Origin: Codonopsis lanceolata
Lineage: Eukaryota > Streptophyta > Magnoliopsida > Asterales > Campanulaceae
Assembly (NCBI GenBank): GCA_013146195.2
Contig: CM028382.1
Coordinates: 116,759,023-116,823,022 of the forward strand
Direction: 5' to 3'
DNA: 64,000 nucleotides
Under the pieces are notes generated by a model. The model had not been told where the DNA came from. It ran no database searches and was given only the letters and a program-made list of their open reading frames with translations. A program made the position numbers and the translations under genes. This document shows positions 23,203 through 34,696 of the stretch, one piece after another (position 1 is the stretch's first letter; each line of letters begins with the position of its first letter).

Positions 23203-23302
23203 NNNNNNNNNNNNNNNNNNNNNNNNNNNNNNNNNNNNNNNNNNNNNNNNNNNNNNNNNNNNNNNNNNNNNNNNNNNNNNNNNNNNNNNNNNNNNNNNNN
23301 NN
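23203..23302. other. Assembly gap, 100 N
   Basis: Exactly 100 undetermined bases, the usual placeholder for a gap of unknown length. It interrupts the first LINE copy in ORF1, so the true distance and the sequence to the right side are unknown. Confidence 0.99.
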
Positions 23303-24620
23303 TTCATGACCTATCATTCAGTCTGATAGGGTAATAGTTCAAAGATCTAAAGAATGAAGTTTTTTATCCAATAGATAAAGATCTATTGAATAACATATTT
23401 ATCCATCTTCTCTAAAAACAAATCATTCAACGGATACAAAATCTATCGACAGATCTCAACGATCAAAGCTCTCCGACCTATATAAGAAATCTACTCTCCT
23501 CTTTAAAACAATGACTGAGACTAGAATGTGTCAAAAGGGACACCTGCAACAAGAACTTCAACGAAGCTGTAAGATCTACAAGAGCTCGTCTTCATCAACG
23601 AATCTCAGATCTTTACAGAAGATTGCAGTGAGCTTACCTAGACCCTAGCAAAACACTCTATATGGATTGCTAGGAAGAAAGACTCAAAGAAGAAGAGAGA
23701 GAAAGAGAGATCAAAAACTTCAAAGGACAGAGATCAACATCTTGGTCAAGAACCCAACTCTTGATTAGAGTTCTTCACCCTTTTTCGAGGAGCTCGGCCT
23801 TTAGCTAAGCTTCAGGATCTTACTCCTAAAGCTAAAGGTTAAGCTCTTGGATCGTTCTCTAGATAGATTTCAGATGATACCCAAGGAAGATGAAGAGATG
23901 TCTGTGGATATTGCATTCATATCTTCATATTTGTATTCCTATACAAATGTTGTCGATTGTGCAATAATCATTTATCATGGAAGGTCGAGTGCTTTGCACT
24001 CGATCGTTCAAATAATTTTTATCTGAACGACCTTGAAAATTCTCTTTTCATATTAGTTTCTCGTTCTGGTCTTCTCTTGCCCTCTTTGCTTAAGGATTCA
24101 ACTATGAATAATTAAGTAAATATAATGGCTTGAAAGGACGAGGACAAAAACTGTTCATAGAGTGTCTAGGCTGATGTAATCTGTAATTTATCCTTGAATA
24201 AATTCAGATGTTCTTTTATATAATCTATCTTTCAGTCTTTACCTCTCTATGAGTTTTTATGAAATGATTTATCCTTTAAAAATATATTCTCCAATGACTC
24301 CATAATTCAGCATTTGGAAGAAGGATTCAGTGTGTTGTTGTTCTGATCATATATTCGTGTACAGCCACTTAAGACTTCTCTAAATCTACGCCTCACTATT
24401 TTCGTTGCTTAAACTATTTCTAACAGGCTTTTGATTTATACGGCAGTTCACCAGCAGGGTTGATAACTCTGCTTAAAACAAGTCTGATGTTCAGTACTAC
24501 CGGCAGACATGTTCAACACGTTAACTGTCTATGCATTTAAGACCTATGCTTTAATCTCTCAAAAAGAAAGAAAAGTTTTAAATGACATCATAGGCTAGTC
24601 ACCCCCCCCCCCTCTAGCCT
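23303..24620. mobile_element. Unclassified LTR-like sequence right of the gap
   Basis: There is no gene. The sequence has the feel of an LTR plus leader of a large plant retrotransposon: purine-rich tracts with short AGAGAGAAAGAGAG stretches near 23690-23710, and a poly-C run (CCCCCCCCCCCC) near 24601 next to CTAGCCTATTTGAGCA, a motif common at retrotransposon polypurine tracts. No paired LTR, primer site or protein was found, so lineage and boundaries are uncertain. It adjoins the 3' side of the Athila-like element. Confidence 0.35.
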
Positions 24621-25618
24621 ATTTGAGCATCATTGTGGACCAATAATATGCACCATGAACATGAGAAGCATGCTTGAGATAAATTAACATGAGAATCTCA
24701 ACAATATTATAGGCTATCATATAATCAACCCCTAGAATTGCAACTACAAAGCAACAAGCATGGACCACAAGTTTAAATTTTTGAAGAAAAAAAAATTCAA
24801 GGAAATTTCTAACCACCCCACCCCCAAACTTAAAGATGAACATTGTCCCCAATGTTTATAAGCATAAAAAATGTAAATAAAGGAGGAGAGAAGAGAAAAC
24901 TCCCGAAATGTCGATTCACTTGAAGTTTGAGTCATTACTAATCCGCTTCATAGATCAACCGAGCTACCCCCAAACTTAGAGATTTGCTCCTGCATCAAAA
25001 TTCAAACTCAAGGAATTAGGGAAAACAATTAAGCATCATCTCTCATTGAATAAAAACCAAAAGAAAAGAAAGAAAAATATTTGTGTGGGGGGACTCTATG
25101 TACACCTCCCTACAAACCCACAAACTCAGGAGAGCTTTGAAAAGTGACTCTAAAAAAATGCAAAACATATAAATACAAAGATAAAGTAGAAGAAATGATA
25201 TTTTTGTTCTAAGTTAGAGTTGTTAGCTTGACTGTAGGCCTTCCTTAGATCTAGGGAGGATCAGTGAGAGTGGTGAAAAACTTTTTCACGAGCGATGGGT
25301 CCTCCAAAATAATGCTTGAGACGTTGCCCATTAACCGTGAAAGTAGTGTGGTCTTCCATATTTTTAATTTCCACTGCCCCGTGAGGATAAACATTGACCA
25401 CCGAAAAAGGACCCTACCATATCGACTTTAATTTTCTTGGAAAAAAGCTTCAAACGAGAATTAAAAAGGAGTACACTTTGCCCCGGCTAAAAAATCTGAA
25501 CCTTAATTTTCTTGTAATGCCATTCTTTTGTCTTCTCCTTATAAATTCTCGCATTTTCAAATGCATCAAGACGGAGCTCATCCAATTCCTCTAATTGAAG
25601 CAACCTTCTTTCATCGGC

Positions 25619-27438
25619 ATTGGGCCGCGAGGTTCCCTGGGTGCCCCTCAGGCTCGAGACCTAATCGCGCACCCTTGATAGGGTACGCCAGAGTGCAAAG
25701 GATGCGGGACACCACTGCTCTCGTTCCACCATCCCTTGTTTAGGGGAAGACGAAATCAAAAGTGTGAGAGGAGTATTGTCTATGTTAGCACGTTGAAATG
25801 TGTCTCGGTTGCCTTGAGTGGATTTTGTATCCAATATGGGAACTTATGGTTTCCCGCATCAAGTTATCCCTTTTTTTAGGGGATACCAGATATGGGAATG
25901 TATTACCCTTTCATTCTCATTTTCCCTTTTTAGGGAAAAACTAAAAAGTGCAAAAAAGGATATTGCGACGCCTCACTATGGATTTTATTAAAATAGCCTT
26001 ATGGCCCATTCAGATCACTATGAGAGCTTTGGGTTTCTCGCATCAAGTTATCCCTTGTTTAGGGGATACCAGGATATGTGAATACATCACCCTTCCATTC
26101 TCATTTCTCCCTTTTTTAGGGGAGAACGGAAAAAGAAGGAATGTTGCGAGGCCCCACTAGATCCGAAAGTTTTAGAGTCGCTATCTTTATTTTAAGGCAA
26201 ATAAAGCAAAACCAAAGAAAAGAAAAATAAACCGTAGAAAAAAAGAAAACGGGTCCTGGAGGCTAAGTTACTTAGTCGGGAAGGTGCTAGGCACCCAACT
26301 CGCCTTCGGTCTCCAAAATAGTTTTTGGCTGAAGTATGCTTATTGTTATAGTTATTTCGCAAATAAACACAGTATTAAAGGACATGAAATTTAAAAAAAT
26401 ACATCCATGGCTACATTATTTACGACTAAATATTTTCTTACAATAATTATAGGCATATTTAAGAATATTTGGCCATTATACCGGCTCTTTTACATAATAT
26501 TTCCTATTCTAATTCGGGCAGCACAACGGCTTATATTGGCTACATTGTGCCGGATTTAAATAACAACTTTAAAAAATTAATAAAAAGATAAAAAGTAAAT
26601 AAATACAATAAATAGCGCCCTTAAAGGTTTTACCTTTAGAGCTGAAGGTGTGCCCGCCGCCGTCCTTCGGGAGATGGAGTCTTGTTGTTTGTTGTGTTGT
26701 TGTTGTTTTGATTTGGGGCGTGAGTGACCGCTATTTCGAGACTTTGGGCTTGTCAACTCGGGCAGTGACACTTATTTGGGCACGTTTTGGCCTTTTGGTT
26801 GGGCCACGGAACCACGACTTAGTTTTTGATTTTTCAAATTGCTACTCTCAGAGTAACGGCTTACTTTGGGATTTTTGGGCCGGGGAAGTGAGGTGGATAC
26901 CTAACAACTAGGCTAGGGATCACTTATAACCTATAGGTTTTTGTTTTGGCGGAGTTTGGACGGGGTTTGGAGATTCTAGGGGCTTCCACTCACCTATCTC
27001 GCACCTCTCGTACTAATATTATCGTCGAAGACGAAGGGACGGAGCTTCGCTGCGATTTTTAATCGCGGAAATTGAGCACTGAAAATGAGAACCGAGGCCT
27101 CCTATTTATAGTCGAGGATCAGGACACGTCCGGAATTTTCTGATTTCTTCAGCAGCTTCAACGACTTGTACCTTGTGCATCAAAAGTTGTACAATTTCCT
27201 TATGAGAGACGCAACAGTGAATGGCTTGGTGCCACCAAGGAGACCCTTGGTGCGGCACCAAGCAGCCTTTTCAACTTTCGTTTTTTGCACTTTCACCCCC
27301 CGGCAGCTTCACTTCTCACAAGATCTCGCTTTCCTTTCGATTTTTGACTCCTCAGTAACTTGACATTTGTTAAGTTTTAACAGTTCTTGATATTTTATGT
27401 CAGTCACATACCAGGGGTACGAAATTGGGGTGTCTACA
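25619..27438 (-). mobile_element. Solo LTR of a Tat/Ogre-like element, nested in integrase
   Basis: On the minus strand it begins TGTAGACACCCCAATT at 27438, the same start as the LTR at 3367. It contains the counterpart of the GTTGGGTGCCTAGCACCTTCC region near 26280. It has no primer site, gag or pol, so it is a solo LTR. The flanks TCGGC (25614-25618) and GCGGC (27439-27443) differ at one base, which fits a mutated 5-bp target duplication, and integrase codons continue on both sides (…MQAA then DERRLLQ…). The left part contains two copies of a block with TATCCCCTAAA and GGGATAACTTGATGCG (minus strand), near 25855 and 26040. Confidence 0.7.
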
Positions 27439-27590
27439 GCGGCTTGCATATCAAAATTGAGCTTTCAAATAGCCCAATATGTCTTGTGCTCAATTTCTAC
27501 CGAAAGATGACAAGTTTTACCAAACACTAGTTGATACAGAGACATACCAAGAAGTGTTTTGAAAGACGTCCTATAAGCCCATAATGCATC

Positions 27591-28095
27591 TGAAGGTTTA
27601 TATCTCAATATATATCAATCAAGTTCGTTATCTAAGAGTAATCATGAGTTACCTCGTGCGAACTTGAACTTTGAGCGAAGCAGAAGACTTTCTGCTTGAG
27701 CTACGATCTTCGTATGTCACGATCAAAGATCCTGCAAGTCTCTCTCGTCGGATTGATATCACGTAGCACGAATATCAATTCTGGTTCACACCGCAAATCC
27801 AAGTCTCTTGATGGTTAGGCTAGAAGGAGTATTTGGTGAGATAGAATATAGGAGAGAGAGAATAAAGGGATGGCCAAGAGGAAGAAGCTTTCTTCCTTTA
27901 GGCATGTAAATTGGTTAGGGTTTTATCCCTTTAGTTGCCCTATTTATATCATTACCAAGAAACCCTATTTCTTGAAGGTTAAGTTAAGTCAATCCCGAAC
28001 CCCTTTGGATTAGGAAACTAATTAACCTTTAATACTATAAATACATTTCATGTGAGCGAAAGTAAATAATCGGACCACAAGCCCAATTATTAACA
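27591..28095 (-). mobile_element. 505-bp solo LTR with perfect 5-bp TSD, nested in integrase
   Basis: GCATC at 27586-27590 and at 28096-28100 flanks a 505-bp insert that reads TGTTAATAATTGGGC…ACCTTCA on the minus strand, i.e. TG…CA ends. The integrase reading LDDA / ALWAYRT is cleanly separated by it. GATATAAATAG on the minus strand (about 27940-27950) looks like the LTR's TATA box, giving the orientation. The TGTTA start is typical of Ty1/copia LTRs, but no internal region remains to prove the lineage. Confidence 0.8.
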
Positions 28096-28700
28096 GCATC
28101 ATCTAACTTTTGAGACCAATCTTTCCGTGAAGGATTTACCACCTTCTCAAGAAGTTGCTTCACTTGCCGATTTGAAACTTCCACTTGCCCACTTGTTTGG
28201 GGATGATAAGTCGTTGCAACCTTGTGCTTCATACCATATTTAGCCAAAATCCCCTCAAGCAATTTGTTACAAAAATGAGATCCACCATCACTAATAATAA
28301 ATCTGGGTGTACCAAAACGAGTGAAAATGTTTCGTGAAAGAAATTTGGTTACAACCTGAGCATCATTAGTAGGTAAAGCGATGACTTCAACCCACTTTGA
28401 AACATAGTCCACCGCAAGAAGAATGTAGAGATTTCCATAAGAAGAGACAAATGGACCCATGAAGTCAATACCCTACACATAAAAAATTTCTACCTCAAGA
28501 ATACTGTGAAGGGGCATCTCATGAAGCTTCGAAATATTTCACGTCCTTTGGCAACGATCACAACGAACCACAAACTCATGTGCATCCTTAAAAAGTGAAG
28601 GCCAAAAGAATCCACTTTGAAGCACTTTTGTTGCGGTCTTGACACCCCCGAAATGCCCTCCATATGAAGAAGAATGACAATGGAGTTAAATAGACTCTTA

Positions 28701-29440
28701 TTCCTCCTTAGGCACACATCTTCGCAAAACTCTATCCTTCCCTTGCTTAAACAAAAATGGCTCATCCCAATAATAATGCTTGACATCATGAAGAATTTTT
28801 TTTCTTTGGGAATATGACAAGTCCGGTGGCAACACATTGCTCACAATATAATTCACAAAGTCGGCATACCAATTAATTTCCTTGAAAGAGATAGAGAAAA
28901 GATACTCATCCGAAAAAGATTCCTTGATAATACCATGATCCTTAGTAACTTCATCTTGCTCCAACCTTGACAAATGATCGGCCACTTGATTTTCCACCCC
29001 TTTTCGATCTTTTATCTCCACATCAAATTCTTGAAGAAGAAGAACCCATCCAATCAACCTCGGTTTGACATCTTTCTTGGCAAAGATAAATTTGATGGCA
29101 CTATGGTCAATGTAGACAACCGTCTTAGTCCCAAGAAGATAAGAACGAAACTTATCAAAGGCAAACACTATAGCAAGAAATTCCTTTTCGATAGTAGCAT
29201 AATTAGCTTGAGCTTCATTCAAGGTCTTACTTGCATAGTAGATTGCATGAAAAATCTTGTTTCTTCTTTGACCAAGCACGACTCCAATGGCATAATCACT
29301 AGCATCACACATGAGCTCAAACGGTTTTTCCCTATCCGGCGTGACAATGATCGGAGTGGTAACAAGAGCCTTCTTCAATTTTTCAAAGGCCACCAAGCAA
29401 TCACTATCAAAAATAAATTGCACATCCTTTTCCAATAATC
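28701..29440 (-). pseudogene. Athila-like RNase H domain
   Basis: A 245-residue frame contains FELMCDASDYAIGVVLGQR, NYATIEKEFLAIVFAFDKFR, TVVYIDHSAIKFIFAK and ENQVADHLSRLE. These supply the D, E, D, D metal-binding residues of a Ty3/gypsy RNase H. The frame is intact from the RT connection into the linker before integrase. It would remove RNA from the cDNA hybrid. It is counted with the pseudogene because the polyprotein is broken on both sides. Confidence 0.85.
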
Positions 29441-30260
29441 TTGGAAAAATCTTTTATAAATCACCGGTAGAAACCGTATGGCCCAAGAAACTTTGAATTC
29501 TTTTGTGGAGGCAATTTCTCAATCACTTCTATTTTTGCTCGATCAACCTCAATTCCCTTTGAAGAAATTTTGTGGCCTAGAACCACACCCTCGGTCACCA
29601 TCAAATGACATTTTTCCCAATTCAATACAAGATTTTGTGCTCTTGCACCTTTAAAGAACTCAGGAGAGATTATGCAAGTATGAGTCGAAATTATCTCCAA
29701 ACATCGAAAAATCATCCATGAAGACCTCAATTTGTTGCTCCACCATATCCGAAAAAATAGACATCATACACCTTTGAAATGTGGCAGGTGCATTAAACCC
29801 AAAAGGCATCCGTCTAAAAGTAAAAGTACCATACAGACATGTGAATGTAGTATTCTCTTGATCTTTGGGAGCAATTTCAATTTGATGATACCCGGAGAAT
29901 CCATCAAGAAAACAATAAAACTCATGGCATGCCAACCGATCAATCATTTGGTCGATGAAGGGAAGAGGAAAATGATCCTTGCGAGTGGCCTTGTTAAGCT
30001 TTCGGTAGTCAATACAAACTCGCCAACCCACCACTATTCTTGTTAGAATGAGCACATTATCATCATTACTCACCACGGTCATGCCCCCTTTCTTCGGTAC
30101 ACATTGTATCGGACTCACCCACTTGCTATCGGAGATAGGATAAATTATGCCCGCATCAAGCCACTTGATAATCTTCTTTTTAACAACTTCTTTCATTGGT
30201 AGGTGGAGTCTCCTTTATGCTTCTATCGATGGCTTGTATTCCTCCTCAAGATAGATTTTA
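29441..30260 (-). pseudogene. Athila-like reverse transcriptase
   Basis: The 178-residue frame (29660-30196) reads WVSPIQCVPKKGGMTVV, RVCIDYRKLNKATRKDHFPL, FYCFLDGFSGYHQIEIAPKD, FRRMPFGFNAPATFQRCMMS and VFMDDFSMFG. These are the standard RT boxes, including the first catalytic Asp (FLDGFSGY) and the FMDD active site. A frame change near 29660 leads into LVLNWEKCHLMVTEGVVLGH and the thumb region. The 5' side, near 30200-30280, is also frame-broken. It copies element RNA into DNA in functional relatives. Confidence 0.85.
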
Positions 30261-31560
30261 TGAGTGCATATATAAGGACTAATGCCTTTGATATCCGCCA
30301 AAGTCCAACCTAGCTTCTTTGTGCTCCCTAAGAACTCGCATCAATTTTTGTTCCTGCACATCATTAAGAGAAAAGGAAATAATAACAGGCAATGTGTTAG
30401 AATCTCCTAAAAATACATACTTGAGATGTTTAGTAAGTGGCTTGAGTTCTAGAGTTGGTGGATCAATGCTTGATGGCGTCATGGATTTTGAAGAATCTCT
30501 TTGCAACTCTAACGGTTCCCATTTTTCTCTCGGAATCACTTCACCCTATTGACAATCAAATTGAGCTTTCACGTGCATGATTTCTTCACTTTCCCTAATA
30601 TTTTCATTCACAAGAACTTTCTCTACCGGATCTCTTGGATGGCTAGCATGAAATATCTCTCCCACATAATCATGAATGATATCCACCCTAGCATATTCTT
30701 CCTCATTGACCGGATGTTTCATTGCTTCATACATGTTAAAGGTGATTGTTTGATCATAAACTTTCATTGTCAATTCTCCCTTTGCCACATCAATGTTAGT
30801 TTGGCCGGTAGCAAGAAAAGGTCGTCCAAAAATGATTGAAACTTCCCTATCTTCTTCCATATCCAATACTATAAAATCCATCGGAAGAATGAATTTATCC
30901 ACTTTCACCAAAACATTTTCCACAACACCCCTTGGTCGAACTACCGAGCGATCCACAAGTTGAAGTATCACGGATGTAGGCATAGGCTCACCGAGCCCCA
31001 ATTTTTGAAAGATGGACCGCGACATGAGATTGATACTCGAACCAATATCACAAAGAGCCTTACCCACATGAAACTCGCCAATAGTGCAAGGGATAGTGAA
31101 TTTCCCCAAATCCTTCAATTTTGGAGAAAGCTTGTGACTAAGCATGGAACTACACTCCTCCATCAAATCAATGGTTTCATGATCCTCTAATCTCCTCTTC
31201 TTTGTGACAAGATCCTTCAAAAAATTTATATACTTGGGCATCTCTTGTAAAACATCAAGAAAAGGGAGATTAATCCGTTGGGACTTGAAAATCTCAAGAA
31301 ATTTTGTAAACCATTGATCATCAGATTTCTTTTGGAGCCTTTGAGGGAAAGGTGGGTGTGGAAAGATTTTCTGAACAACGGGAAGAGTTGGTGTGACATG
31401 TTGCTCATTCTCAACTTTTCCATCTTCACTATTTTTTTGAATCTCCGCTTCATCATTTTATGTTTCAACCCTAGAGCTTTTTCCACTTCGAGTAGTGACT
31501 GCCATACAACGTTCCTTACCCTTCAGATTTGGCTCGGTATCATTAGGTAAAGTCCCTCGA
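30261..31560 (-). pseudogene. Athila-like protease region
   Basis: A 231-residue frame (30546-31241) starts MPKYINFLKDLVTKKRRLED and includes KALCDIGSSINLMSRSIF, the D-x-G-(S/A) active-site loop of a retroviral-type aspartic protease. It continues with VDKFILPMDFIVLDMEED and IIFGRPFLATG. A second frame (30279-30539) bridges to RT. The short frames at 31226-31560 are the linker from gag. The protease would process the polyprotein. The active-site motif is intact, but stops separate it from gag and RT. Confidence 0.8.
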
Positions 31561-31660
31561 GGTCGAGAAGAAAGTGCTAATGCAATGGTCTTGCCCAACT
31601 GTATTCTTTGTCATTACAGTTTCCATGTGAGCTTGTTGTTGCTTGAAAAGAGTCACTAAG

Positions 31661-32712
31661 TCATCGGGGAGGAGGATTGTTGTTCACTTGGGCTTGTGAG
31701 TTTTGGAAGCCCGGTGGTGGTGCATTAACTCGGTTTTGATTTGGGAAGCTTTGTTGTTCAGATGTGCCTGCATTGTTACTCCAAGAAAAATTTGGGTGGT
31801 TTCTACAACCGGGATTATAAGTGCTCGAATACATATTATTATTCTTATTAAAATTTGAAATAAATTGAATTGATTCAGAATTTAAAGCACAAACATTCGT
31901 AACATGGTTACCTCGACAACGCTCACACATTTGCACGGGTTGGATCATGGATGCTTCGAGTCTTTTTGCTAACATTGCAACTTGAGCTTCTAGCTTTTGA
32001 ACTCTATCTGACTCCGATTCAACTTTCTTGAGTGTGAGTCTTTTACCACACCCCATTGATAATTGTTGCTTGCCATCTCTTCCAACAAATCATATGTCAC
32101 ATCAACCGGTTTACTCATCGAAGCTCCACCCGCCGCCGCATCGATTGTGCAATGGATAGTAGGCTCAACCCCTTTGTAAAATGTTTGCACGATCATCCAC
32201 TTTGGAAGTCCATGGTGAGGGCATTGTCGGAGTAGATCCTTGTACCTCATCCAAGCTTCATAAAGAGATTCACCACTCCATTGTGTGAAACCGGTGATGT
32301 CATTCCTCATTTTATTTGTCTTGTCGGGAGGAAAATACTTCTCAAAAAAATATATTATGCCGCTGCATCCTAAGTAGTGATAGATTGTGTCGGCAAGGAT
32401 GCTAACCAATCACTAGCAACCTCCCCCAAAACTAAATGGAAATAGTCGAAGACGGATTGCGTCGGAGGAGACCCCTTTAAACTTGAATGTGTCACAAATT
32501 TGGAGGAAATTCTTGAGATGTGAACTTGCATTTTCATTCGGCAAACCCATTAATTGTTTTGCCATCACCATTTGGAAAAGAGCGGGCTTGAGTTCAAAAT
32601 TGTTTGCTTCAACGGTCGGTCTCCTTATGCTTTCTTGGAAATCGGCCATAGATGGTGCCGCAAATTCCTTTAATGTCCTTTGAGCCACTTCTTGATTCTC
32701 TTGATTTGCCAT
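31661..32712 (-). pseudogene. Athila-like gag, second copy
   Basis: The protein begins MANQENQEVAQRTLKEFA at 32712. After ...AIRLRLFPFSFGGGC it stops, and the remainder resumes in another frame (YFPPDKTNKMRND, GESLYEAWMRYKDLL, TFYKGVEPTIHCTIDAAAGG). The zinc-knuckle-type CERCRGNHVTNVC lies at about 31910-31930. Homology to the first copy (8128-9120) starts at the motif ATTAACTCGGTTTTG near 31722, the left limit of the duplicated segment. The shared inactivating break dates gag death before the duplication. Confidence 0.85.
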
Positions 32713-32923
32713 TGCTCGCTTCCTTCAAATACGGAATGTGTGCTCGATCTCCGGGTCAAGATTTAATGAAATCAAACCTTGACTTCGGGTCTTTCGCATA
32801 AACCTACAAAAGAGATTTGCAAAACAAACTCCAACCAAGTAATTAGACGAACAACAAAAATTAAAAACGTCTAAATTAAAGCCACAAATCCTTGGTATTA
32901 ATATTAAAAAAACTAACTTAATT

Positions 32924-32942
32924 GTCCTCGGCAACGACGCCA
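32924..32942 (-). other. Primer-binding site, second Athila-like copy
   Basis: Minus strand TGGCGTCGTTGCCGAGGAC, identical to the first copy at 9332-9350 and similar to the tRNA-Asp-type primer site of Athila elements. Confidence 0.8.
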
Positions 32943-32948
32943 AAAACT

Positions 32949-34696
32949 TGACGGGCGAAAATCGCAACGGGCAAGAATACCTGGTCGTCCACAAGTAATA
33001 TAGTGCGTAAACACAAGTATCGATCCCACAGAGACAATTATGACGTGAATTTTCCTAATTACTAAAATTGGAGATTTAATTACTTTATCTAAACAATCGA
33101 TTTTTAGTGATGCAACTAAAATTAAAACAATAAAAGTACGCAAGAAATAAAATTACCAACTACGCACGAGTAATGAAGAGTTTTCTCAAGAATGAAAAAT
33201 GCTAGGATTATAATTTCACTCTAATTATCCACATGCTCAATTAATCCACTCTTTTAATTTCCTATAATTCATCTAGGGTAGCCAAGAACACAGATTTAGT
33301 CGCTACGGGCTCTCGCATCTTATAGCAACCCTAATTTACACATCTATCTACGGGCTCTTGCATCTTATAGATAAAATGTGTAAATCGCAATAAGAACAAG
33401 TCCTCTAAAAATGACTATTGGATTTTGTGCTATAGATCTATGCTACAAAATACCAACAACTAAATTGTTAAGTCTGAAAAGTAATGGAGCTCTCGCGGAT
33501 CCAAAACAATTCTAAAATCATCCAATTATTGATCAAATAATTAGAAGCATTAAACACAACAAAATAATAACCCTAAAATAAATTAAGTAATATTGAGAAA
33601 GAGGACAAATATTAGAGCATGCTTCAAATTTAGAGATTCATCACAATTCTAACATCAAATATTTAGCTCAAAATGTAAAAGAAATCACACACAAATACTC
33701 CAAGAAAATATTTCATAATGATATTAAAAATAAAAAGTATGAGATACAATACTTCAATGGAGATTTGGGTGGAAGTCCCTTTGCATTCCTTGACAAAATC
33801 TCATTTAAAGATGATGAACAAACTAAGAAATAATGGAGATGCCCCCTTTCTCTTCCTAGTTTCCGCCGTGTGTGCCTCCAAATTGATCTTAAAAAAAATC
33901 TAGCCAAAGAGATCCCCCAAAGTGTAAATATTAGAGCCCAAGCCATCCAAGGACAGAACTGGAAATTGGCTAGGTTTCTAGGGCACTCACAAATAAAAAA
34001 AACCAAGAAAACAATTCAAAACACTGAGGAAGAAAGGGAGCTGGACCGGCAGCCATTGGGGCAGCCCATATGTGCAAAACACGCGGATCCCCCATGTGAA
34101 AATGGGTCGCGGCATGAGTGAGTCTGGGCAGAAAGACAGGATTGGGCTGGCTGAAACTAGTTCGGATCTAGAGCTCCATTTCTGAAGACGCGGGTCAACC
34201 ACTAAGGAAGGGGCAACGTGGCTTCATGAGCATTCGATAACAGTTAAATGAAAATCTTTGAGGAATTGACGTCGGCTTCCCTTGGTGTTCTAAAGACTTA
34301 CTCCGGTGCCCCTGAAGATTCTAATAAGAGAGCCGCAATCCCTTCCTCCCCAGATCTTTCAATTAGGTCATTTGTTAGTCCAGTTAACCTCTGCTAGCTC
34401 TTCTTTTAACGACCGTTAGCATTTGTTAGCCTCTTTCTTATATCATTTCAGTCCTATCCTTGCAAATGCTTAACAGAAAGCTAACGGACTTTGATCAATT
34501 GAGTTCAAACTTCATGAATTGATTTGAATCTTCCCAATTTATTATGAATTGATGCTTTAAAGCTTGAATTCATGCTCAACTACCTTAAACATAATAAAAT
34601 CACAATAAATACAATTCTTTGAGCAAAATAAATATGAAAATCATATAAATTGGGAATAAAACATGGGGAAATATATGTAAAATTATGAACTTATCA
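32949..34696 (-). repeat. Complete 5' LTR, second Athila-like element
   Basis: TG…CA ends on the minus strand (TGATAAGTTCATAATTTTAC at 34696, …CCCGTCA at 32949), 1748 bp as in the first copy. TCTCT follows on the plus strand. The LTR and its right flank match 9357-11104 and beyond, showing that this is the same insertion duplicated rather than two independent insertions. Confidence 0.85.

Larger units (their letters stand above)
25270..28700 (-). pseudogene. Athila-like integrase in three pieces
   Basis: The zinc-binding region (YGGHFG and RCDRCQR) lies at about 28540-28700. The catalytic core follows at 28100-28460, with LAVDYVSKWVE, ISDGGSHFCNKLL and HPQTSGQVEVSNRQVKQLL, giving the D,D,E triad. 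The protein is then broken at LDDA by the 505-bp solo LTR. It resumes at 27444-27590 with ALWAYRTSFKT and EHKTYWAI (then a stop), is broken again by the Tat/Ogre-like LTR, and ends at 25270-25613 with ERRLLQLEELDELRLDAFE and FTVNGQRLKHYF, the DNA-binding C-terminus. The enzyme would insert the element's DNA into the genome; this copy cannot be made. Confidence 0.85.
24621..34696 (-). mobile_element. Second Athila-like Ty3/gypsy element, nested insertions, 3' LTR missing
   Basis: On the minus strand the order is 5' LTR (32949-34696), tRNA-Asp-type primer site, gag, protease, RT, RNase H, integrase and a 3' untranslated part with AAGTTTGGGGGTAG-type tracts (about 24990-24820). This is the gypsy order, and gag/pol resemble Athila. 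The 5' flank after the LTR is TCTCT (34697-34701), as at the first copy. No 3' LTR is seen; the element runs into the LTR-like DNA at 23303-24620. Two solo LTRs (25619-27438 and 27591-28095) interrupt integrase. No env-like frame was recognised. Confidence 0.85.

Noticed and set aside
26577..27363. Possible small genes at 26577-26911 and 27166-27363
   Set aside because: They lie within the Tat/Ogre-like solo LTR and have no recognisable protein features.
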